Shown here piece after piece: positions 56,191-64,000 of a stretch of 64,000 nt of DNA. The first letter of the stretch is position 1. Each line of letters starts with the position of its first letter. The position numbers and the translations under genes are program-made. This stretch comes from Adenophora triphylla var. japonica (Eukaryota; Streptophyta; Magnoliopsida; Asterales; Campanulaceae). Under the pieces are notes generated by a model, which was not told the DNA's origin, made no database searches, and was given only the letters and a program-made list of their open reading frames with translations. Location: positions 124,001-188,000 of the forward strand of contig JAFEMH010000168.1 in the NCBI GenBank assembly GCA_022495995.1, read 5' to 3'.

Positions 56191-58599
56191 ATGCCTCCTA
56201 GGCTCTATCCGACCAAGAGGGGTTCTCAACACGCCAATCTAGCTGCTCGGAGAAAGGGGGTGCAAAGGAATCAACGGCCGTTTCTACCGGAAGCACCAAG
56301 GGGAGATTTTTACCCACAGCTCGATGAGCATACTTCGGATGTCACGAAGAAGGAAGAGGTAAGAAACCTAGGGTTTCTTGAAAAATTTTCAATTTGTACG
56401 AAATTGATTTGAACTGAGTTTTTCTTCAGACTGCATTTGAACTTCATATGGATTGGCCTGTGAATATGAATGAATCTAGGAAATGTAATGCGTAAATGCA
56501 TGCCATAGATTGATCCATTTTGTCCTACTTTTGCTTGAGATGATTTCAAGAAATGGCGCGAAATATTGATACTTGTGCCATGTTTTCTTGCAGGGATTGC
56601 GCACCCGTGGCTCCCCTGAGGTGATTGGCAGGCTATGGGATAGCTTGCCGGGTAGCCAGGAGCAGTGGACTCGCCTAAGGGCCTCGATTTACGCCGGCCG
56701 GGCTAGGGCAATTTTTTGAGATGGCGAAGGCCATCGGGGGCACTCAGAGGAGTGTGGATCTAGTGAGGGCATTCAGAGAGTTCTGGTGGGAGACCACTCA
56801 CTCGTTTCACTTCTCTTGGGGTGAGACGACGATCACTCCACTAGACTTTGCGATCATTACAGGACTGCCCTTCACGGATGAGCCACTCTACATAGAGGAG
56901 CCTGCACAGGGAGTTGAGCCCCACTTATTGCCGATGATGATTTTATGGGCTTACTTGGCTTCGTTCCCCGGATCAAGAAGGGGAATGGATATGAGTTGGG
57001 GTGCTACATGGCCTCGATTGAGGGGCGAGCAGGACTACACCGTGGTAGATGATCCCGTGGAGAGCCGGCCGAGAGCCGAGAGATTGGCTAGAGCTTTCTT
57101 ATGGGTGGGCTTTTCCGACATGCCGTTCATTAACAGCGCCATCGCCTTGATTTCTTTGTTGGAGCTACCGAGGGCATGGGATACCGTCTGAATCTGCCTT
57201 GGGGCGAGGCCGGCTTGGCCGAGATGTATTTGGCCCTAGATGACGTCGCCGAGGGAAGGCGAAGTACTTCACCGCTTTCATCCGGCTTTGAGGTATTCTC
57301 TTACCTTGATCTCTTTTCCTTAGCGCATTTCATTATATCCCTTGTTTTCCCGTTTTGACTTCTTCTTCTCCTTTCGTGCTCGGGCATACGAGTATTTTGG
57401 CCGCATGAGTGGCGCATCAAGGATGAGTTTCCGCCACCACTTTTTCCCGCTCTTCGTCGGTGGACGAAGGATGCCAGAAATGTACTGTGACACCGGAGGG
57501 CTCGAGGTGCGGGATTACCGCTTCTTATCATGACACGCCGACGTGCCCGAGAGGGGTTCCACAGAGGATGAGCTTATTCCCCCGGACCGGTCGTTATGGC
57601 GCTTTGGATTTAGATCATGCCGCGCACTTCACAGAGTGTCGCAAGCTACCGGTGGGCTTGTCCGAGACGCCTTGTACTTAGGAGAGAGGGTGTATAGACA
57701 AGATGGGCCGAATAGGCACGCTCGGATCCCCGATGATCCTCCGCCTAGGATGTGGTTGCCTCGCCGCCTGGCGAATGTAGATGCTTTGATCGTAGGCATG
57801 GCGGCACATCTTTACACACGGGAGGGGGACTATACTATGTACGTGGCCACGCATCTTCGCCTCCACTGCACTGTGGTTGGTTATGGTGCTCATAGCGCAG
57901 GCCTTCGACCGGCTACGTAGCTAGACCTCCTTTGCCCCGACTTTCATTGATTATCGTGGTGGTGGTCGCATGAGGCGAGCTCACATCGATATGTCACGCA
58001 CTCATCCTCATCTCGGTGCTACCGCGAGGTTCTAGATCTGTAAGTATTGTTCCTTACGCCTCTTTGGATTGCTTGCATCTTTTCTCGTTATCAAGAACTG
58101 CATTTTTGACACATATTATGTCTCCGCTTGTACTGTATCGGCTCAAAGCTTGCAGCACTTGACCGTGGCATATACCGGTGCCGTGGGCATGATTGGCAAG
58201 CTCCGTAAAGGTATGAGCTTCGGAAGAATCGCCGATCACAGTGGTTCGATTGATATTTCTCCACCCGGCCGCCCGAGGAGGAAGAAAAGCCGCTCCGATG
58301 ACGTGGGCACCCGGGGGAGCACTAGAGGACCGACGCCTGACAAAAACCGCAAATGTGCCTCTTTACGTACCCATTGAGATTGACGATGACGATGATGATG
58401 AGGATGGGGGAGCCGAGACGGCTACGCATTACGAGCTTGACTCTACCGTCATCACCGAGCTCGACGACTACTATCGCACGGGGACCATAGCCTACGAGGC
58501 ACCTTCTGACGATCCCGATGATGAGCCGAGGAGGCCGAGGATGATGACGAGGATGGAGATGAGGAGGGTGATGGAGATGATGGAGAGGATTCGCAGTAG
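56191..58599 (+). pseudogene. Antisense gene B2, plant-mobile-domain gene
   Basis: Plus strand, antisense to its element. Exon 1 56191-56358 (MPPRLYPTKRGSQHANLAAR, basic), donor GAG|GTAAGA; acceptor TTCTTGCAG; exon 2 56594-57292, donor GAG|GTATTC. Later coding pieces run to donor GTAAGT at 58040 and acceptor TTGCAG at 58155. The last exon ends in an acidic tail (EDDDEDGDEEGDG) and TAG at 58597-58599. Exon 2 carries the PMD signature WWETTHSFHFSWGE, TTITPLDFAIITGLPF, and LPWGEAGLAEMYLALDDVAE. Breaks include an extra T near 56713, a frame change near 57180 and others near 57530 and 57920. The gene structure matches B1 exon for exon. PMD proteins such as MAIN/MAIL1 act in the nucleus in transposon silencing and gene expression; the role here is unknown. 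Confidence 0.8.
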
Positions 58600-59288
58600 C
58601 CCCCTTCCCCTTTAGACATTTGTGGCTTTTGATTATTGTACTCCTTCGGGGAAAACACATGTCATTTATTTTTGCTATGCACATCTTTTTGACTTGACCT
58701 ATTTCATTTTGTACGTACATCGTTAGCCTTTTGTTGCACGCACTTATGAAATGACAATGGTATGGCATTTGGCTTGAATATGAATGATTTGAATGGATTT
58801 TTGGCTTGAATATGAATGCATGGGTGTATACGGGGTAAATGAACCCTTCCTTATGCATTTGAGAAGTGGATGGATGGAATTTGCAGCTTTTGACATGTCG
58901 GGATTGCTCTCGGGAAAGCAAAGATGTTGCTGATGTCTCATTGCCCGATGTTGGCTAGTTATGTCGCACGACATGGCTAGTTATGTCGCGCGACTTAATA
59001 AGCCGTAACCGAGCTTTTCACCGCCTTTGAACCGGAATGAAACCGCAGACACCGGTTAGAATTAGATGACCAAAGAGGTCACCTACCCGGTCTCCTTGGG
59101 TCAATGGCAAAGACACATTTGGTCCTTTCCTACGTAAACGGGCGTCCTAGGAGGTCAAGCAACCAATCCTTCACAGAAAGTGCCAAATCAAAAGAGGTGA
59201 CCAAAATGGTCGAAAATTGGACTCTCATGAAGAGCTTACGCACCATTGGAGAATGGAGGACTAAAAGGGTGACCAAAGTGGTCGATGG

Positions 59289-59349
59289 CCGGACCTTTAT
59301 GAAAGGCTACCTACGTATCCCTGAGGAATCAAGCCTTGATCGTAGTTCA
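59289..59349 (-). other. Two-hairpin element, type 2 (copy j)
   Basis: On minus: CTACG...CGTAG, inner TTCC-TCA-GGGA, then CCTTTCAT-AAAGG and TCCGGCC. Confidence 0.6.
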
Positions 59350-60770
59350 AACTTTACCTAGACGCTAGGAATGATGTCTAGATTTTCGACGTTTTGACAA
59401 TTAGGAAACCGTCGCCTAGAGTTATCTCGAAGGCACTTTTTTGGGAGAAAATGTTATCATTAGCAATTGGCACGTTACTTGAGCCTAGGGGTGATTTTTT
59501 TTTCTCGGAAACATGGTAGGACTGGGTCTCGGATGTACATATGGAATGTATTTGGGAATTGTTTGAGACGGGTTTCAAACAGTGGGGTTGTATCCCTTGG
59601 GTGCGGACCGAACCGTTGCCGTTGTCAACGTGGACGAGAATTCCCTCTTGAGCCGAGACCGGGTTTGGACCTCGGGTCTCTCGTGACTATTCTTTTCTCA
59701 CACTCTAGCATTTGAAGTTGATGCTAACGTATGTCGAAGTGACCAATCCTCTCTTCTAGGGATGGATGCAACTTATCGAAGCCCCTGTCTAAGGAAATAC
59801 TCTCGCAAAAGCCCCATATCTTGTTGAAGTAAGGAAAGATTCTTTCATTGGCAAAACCTTGGTTGAATGAGCTGAGCAAGCGAAGTGACTTGGCGAAGCC
59901 CCAGTCTGGTGACCTAATAAAAATCCCAATCTGATTGGTATTGCGAACGTGATTCGAAATTGATCTCGACCAAGACCGAATCCATCTAGGGACCTAGTGA
60001 AGAACCCGATGCGAACCCCGAAAATGGCTAAAGAAGCCCCAGCTTAAAGGAATGATTTGGCAAAGCCCTGCACCGGAAGAGTTTCGAGGCAGCCCTAATG
60101 CGAATTGTAGCGTAAGAGGGAAAACCTATCCTTTTTCTTTTTTTTTTTTATTTCTATTTTTTTAGTCAACCACCAACCTTAAGGAGACGCAGCATAAAGA
60201 GAAGAATTTTAGGAAGATATGTACATGCAGGGGCATATTTTTCAAAAGGTGGGAATAATCCCGATTTTGTGTTATTCCGATGGCCTTATTTGATGTAGGC
60301 ACAAAACTCGCTTTGGGTTTGACTCTTTTGAGAGAGTATAAGCGTAGAAAGGTTGGTAAAAGTGTATGGAAGCCCCTGCTGATAGAAAATTAGTGTTTAG
60401 CTCTATCTTTCCTAAAATGTAGAAAAAGAAGACTTGTCAAGACATCTGAAAACTTGCTTTATTTACAATGATCACAAGATTGCTTAAAACCCTTTATTGA
60501 TGTTCGGGTTATTCAACCGCTAATTTCGATATGAACAAACATTCTTATTAATCATGAGGAGAAAGTCAACCAATGTCGCGGATCAAGGTTGGCTGGGTGT
60601 GAAAGAAAGGTTTGTGTACAGGGAGGTCATTGATGAGACCGGGTTTTCGGTAATTTGACTGTGTCCATGGGAGAAGTCATTTGATGAGACCGGGTTTTCG
60701 GTAATTTGGGTATGCTTATGGAAAAGGTCATTTGATGAGACCGGGTTTTCAGGAATTTGGATATGTTTAT

Positions 60771-60833
60771 GACCGGACCATTGCTGGTTGCCTACGTTCC
60801 CCTCATTGTGAGGAGCTCAGGTCGCCGTAGTTC
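60771..60833 (-). other. Two-hairpin element, type 1 (copy e)
   Basis: On minus: CTACGGCGACC...AACGTAGG with inner CCTCA-CAA-TGAGG, then ACC-AGCAAT-GGT and CCGGTC. Confidence 0.6.
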
Positions 60834-61221
60834 GGCCTTGGCCGGACTGTGTAAGGCTTTGGGATTAGTGAAAAGGCTTAGGATGAGATGATGAGGCGTG
60901 GGCCTCGGGATGATTCCTTGACCAAGTCATTCTTGGACGGCCGCTTCGATTGCTTTCGATTGCTTCCTCTTTCGTTGGGGAAGAAAGGATTCGTACGTGC
61001 CTAAAGGCTTATGAAATGCTTCGGCTTTGCTTCGACCGCCCCATTGTTATCGACAACTTTTGTCTTCGAGTTTTGACTTTGTCTGTTTGTCAAGCTTTTG
61101 ATTGGCGCCGGGTCCTTGGCCTCATTTTTTCTTTTTATTTTTATGTGCAACCCTGTTTTTGCCTAGACCGCCATTTTTTGGGATTTTCAAATTAGCCGGG
61201 CATTACTCTTTTTTGCAACTA

Positions 61222-61266
<45 letters not shown>

Positions 61267-61805
61267 AAGCACCTGAGGGCCAAGGCAAGCCCCTGCTTGA
61301 AAATTCTTGATACCCTTGAGGTCTAAGCCAAGCTCCTAGGTTGTTGTCGACACGGGGTCAATCTTTCGAAGCTGAGTGGCTTTTTGTTGTCCCTTAACAA
61401 TGCCGCCGTCGTTGACTTGGTCAAGGTGAAGGTGAGGACATGGTTTGGGAAAGTGTATGGCTTTGATGAAGGCCTTTTGTGGGGTAAGGAAAGTGTATGG
61501 CTTGATGGCATTAGTTGACTTTCTCACACCGATTAATCAGAATGTTAATTATTTCGAGAGATTGTTCGTTGAGCAATGCAAGTGATCATATAAAATAAAA
61601 CCATTTCATTAAATGTAATGTAGGTGTGCAAATAATGTCTTAAGTCTAGCAAGAAAAGAAGAAGACTCTTTTATAGAAAATTGAAGATTTAATACAATGT
61701 CCGTAGAGGACTTAATTGAAAGGAAAAAATACTAGGACCTACGAAGGTTGACTGAGAGACTATTTTTCTTTTTTAAGGATAGGTAAACCCTAGTCTAGCT
61801 ACTCT

Positions 61806-63205
61806 TCACGGGTTGGACTGCCAGGGAGCTTGAGCTTTCCTTCGTAGATCAGCCACTGAATTTCTTTCTTCAAACTCCACACACTTGTCCGTCACATGAC
61901 CATAATGCTTGTGGTATTCACGTAACTTGGCCCCGTCAACTCTACTTGGGTTTCTTGGCTTATGATTCTCGAGAGGTGTGAGAAGGCTTCGTTTCACCAA
62001 ATCGTTGAAAACTTTGCTCATGGGCATCCCAAAATCATCAGGCTGACGTTTCTGACCTTGCACTTCTTGAATTGACCTCTTGTCATAACTTTCTGTCTTT
62101 GGCCCATGGAGGTTCTCAAGCTTCCCATCTTCTATTAACTTTTGGATCTCATGCCTCAAAGCGGTGCAATTGTCAGTGTTGTGCCCATGGTATTGATGGA
62201 AGCGACAGTGTTTGGTCTCGTCCATTCCGACACCGGGTTCCCGGGCTTCCAATTCTCCAATGGCTTTATCGCTTTTTCTTTCACTAGCTCTTCCGTAATC
62301 TTGCTTAAAGGCATCTCTGTATTGTTAAAGTGAAAGGAGCGAGGTTTTCGGGGACCTTGTTATTCTCAAGACTCGCATTCCCATTGTCCAATTGGTTCCA
62401 CTCGTTGGATTTGGCCGAAGGAAGTCGTGACATTCTTTTCCTTTGTGAGGTACCGGTGCCGAGCCAGTACGGTTGCCGCTTGGTATTGGGTTATGCTCGG
62501 TGGAGTCATTTCCTGGCCCGGTTCGACATCTTGGGTCAAGGGAGTATTGATACTCATCATGAGGTCAAGCTTCTCTTGCATCTGCTTCACTTGCTCCATC
62601 AATATTGCCACATAGGGGTCAACGGGGACTCTTGGGCTACCGGAATCGGCAACAGGACTTGTAGTAGCTTTAACTCTGACTCACTGGAATTCATTAAGTC
62701 CTAGGTAACAATGAAAACTCGGTTCATCCTTTGGCAACTCATGATCGCATTCAGCGGGTATAGGGGCTTCAGAACATAGCCACATATCTCAAACTGATTA
62801 TGTGAGGTTGGAGCATAAACCGCGGTGTATTGGCCGAGACTGAGGGATAAGTGGGGTGAAGTTCAATCCGTTCTGAGGAGCTGAGGGCAATGGGGCCCTG
62901 ATGAGCTGGGATGTTGGAAAGGACTGAGGAGAAGTGGTCCTTGGTAAGGGATCATATGTGGATGGAGGAAGGTATTGGTTATAGGCCGGGGAACCGAGAT
63001 GGCTACTCGGAGTCTCATCTTCGACCACTACCAGAGAACCGTTGGACTCAATTGTTACTTGGACTCCATTGCGGTGAAGAGCACCGATAAGCAATGACAG
63101 CTGTTCTTCATGAACCTTCTGGGCATTTTCCAAAGCCAGGACTAACTCTTCCTTCCTAATCATCTGATTTCCTACACCCTCAGTGTTTTCTGTCAATTCT
63201 GCCAT
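61806..63205 (-). pseudogene. gag: Gag of the minus-strand Tat element, core deleted
   Basis: Minus strand. It starts MAELTENTEGVGNQMIRKEE (63205), an N-terminus like the Gag at 46925, then a Pro/Ser-rich linker and a helical piece MEQVKQMQEKLDLMM near 62600. The capsid core (KxxFDG... WFL) expected next is absent. Instead the sequence passes into the C-terminal module MPLSKITEELVKEKAIKPLE with CRFHQYHGHNTDNC (about 62205), and then a second copy, MPMSKVFNDLVKRSLLTPLE with EYHKHYGHVTDKC (about 61920), in which the first Cys is replaced. The Gag thus has a duplicated zinc-binding module and no capsid core. Frameshifts occur near 62800 and 62340. Confidence 0.72.
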
Positions 63206-64000
63206 TTTGACTGAGCTGATGAACTGTCTGAACCTAAGGTTTTCTGAAAAGCTGCTGACCCAGTATTCTCGTCCACTTCTTTCTCGCTGCGGGAAAGGGA
63301 TAGGCAAGATTTAGACTCGGGGATAGGTAAGGTTTAGACTCGAAGGTAAGTGTTTAGGCTTAGAGGTAAGTGTTTAGGCTGAAGGCTCAAGTAACACGCA
63401 CTTATTGCTTAACTTTTGCTCGAAACACATTTTCTCCTAATCCTAATTGATCGGAAAAGATGAGACCTTGAATGGTCAAGATTGAAAATAGAGATCGGAC
63501 CGAAGAGGGTCACGATTAAGGATTTGACCATGAAAGGTCGGGATGAGGAAATCGGAGATCGGACCGAGGAGGCCTCGATTAAAGATTGACCATGAAAGGT
63601 CGGGATAAGAAAATCAAAAATCGGACCGAAGAGGTCTCGATTAGGGTTTGACCATGAAAGGTCGGGATGAGGAAAACGGAGATCGGACCGGGTAGGTCTC
63701 GATTAGGGATTTCAGAGATAGGACCATGCAATTATGATTACACTAATTGTTCAAGTTTACTTAAAACAATGTCTTTTATTAATTTCTATTTGGTTGGAAA
63801 AGGGGGTTTGCCCTTCTTTTTCGCAACTACTCTAGATCCTGGATCAGTGGGTTCCGTCACTACGTCTATAAGCCCCTCGTATTCCACCTGTATTTCGACC
63901 TCCCAGGGTGGACAGCCCCGGGCGAGGGTCCTATAGGGCACGCGGATCCCACCGACCGAGAGTAAAGAACGCTCCTATCGGGTCTAGCGGGTCATAGGAC
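63206..64000 (-). other. 5' leader of the minus-strand Tat element
   Basis: Non-coding. Four units of about 62 bp with GACCATGAAAGGTCGGGAT and GGAGATCGGACCGA lie at 63480-63720; each contains the inverted repeat GACC-ATGAAA-GGTC. 63800-63930 matches the element 1 leader at 5520-5660 in inverted orientation. Confidence 0.7.

Larger units (their letters stand above)
58600..61805 (-). other. 3' non-coding region between gag and B2
   Basis: No gene on either strand. Two family palindromes lie at 58960-58990. Type 2 hairpin element at 59289-59349 (minus) and type 1 at 60771-60833 (minus, CTACG...CGTAG with inner CCTCA-CAA-TGAGG and ACC-loop-GGT). A roughly 52-bp repeat with GTCATTTGATGAGACCGGGT occurs three times at 60620-60765. 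On the minus strand 59700-60800 resembles 21400-22300, the 3' region of the second Tat element. A run of 42 T lies at 61224-61265. Confidence 0.7.
52471..64000 (-). mobile_element. Minus-strand Tat element with antisense gene B2 (pol absent)
   Basis: Read on the minus strand: leader (64000-63206), gag (63205-61806), non-coding 3' region with type 1 and type 2 hairpin elements, the B2 gene on the opposite strand, tandem arrays, a type 2 element, PPT and the 3' LTR. There is no pol. The 5' LTR is beyond the right edge. Its LTR belongs to the TATGTCGC-palindrome family, related to 23637 and 44290. Confidence 0.75.

Noticed and set aside
61102..61326. ORF with a poly-Phe tract
   Set aside because: Created by a 42-base T run; no other support.

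Overview
The window looks like nuclear heterochromatin from a flowering plant, probably a eudicot. I see no host gene, rRNA gene or tRNA gene. Almost everything from about 860 to 64000 is nested LTR retrotransposons: at least four Ty3/gypsy elements of the Tat/Ogre lineage (tRNA-Arg-like primer site TGGCGACTC[C/T]GCTGGGGA, PPT ending GAGGGGCTTC, archaeal-type RNase H) and one complete 14.7-kb Ty1/copia element of the SIRE/Maximus type. I cannot name the species.

Layout. 1-860 is unassigned. 861-3146 is a minus-strand Tat leader plus partial LTR, split by a 1088-bp hAT-like transposon with an 8-bp target duplication. 3147-20438 is Tat element 1 (plus): LTR, PBS, leader, broken gag, protease, no reverse transcriptase, integrase, then two antisense genes (A1 and B1), tandem arrays, PPT and 3' LTR. 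20439-25020 is the 3' end of another plus-strand Tat element with its LTR. 25020-44289 is a minus-strand Tat element (RNase H, integrase, antisense gene A2) whose A2 gene is split by the SIRE-type copia element at 26222-40942 (5-bp duplication CATTC). 44290-50118 is a gag-only plus-strand Tat element. 50119-52470 is the 5' end of a third Tat LTR family. 52470-64000 is a minus-strand Tat element with 3' LTR, tandem arrays, antisense gene B2 and gag; its 5' LTR lies outside the window.

How it fits together. The Tat elements share one plan: gag(-pol) in sense, then a block holding genes on the opposite strand, then tandem repeats and the PPT. The antisense genes are of two kinds. B is a multi-exon plant-mobile-domain (PMD) gene with an acidic tail. 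A is a PMD/DUF7745-like gene of about 500 codons. The block is flanked by copies of a two-hairpin element, CTACG...CGTAG followed by ACC...GGT, whose stems covary among ten copies. Each LTR family has its own CG-containing palindrome upstream of its TATA box: GGTCCGTACGGACC, TTATGTCGCRYGACATAA or TGTCTCGCGCGAGACA. For two families the same palindrome recurs 120-210 bp upstream of the antisense genes A1, B1 and B2. The copia element shows a parallel feature: an AACCG(A/G) motif dense in its LTR and upstream of an internal TATA promoter that precedes its post-pol ORF. My main hypothesis, which is inference, is that these elements encode their own sequence-specific regulators or anti-silencing factors on the antisense strand, acting on the family palindrome.

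Most ORFs carry frameshifts or stops. Some are real decay; some could be uncorrected single-base assembly errors.
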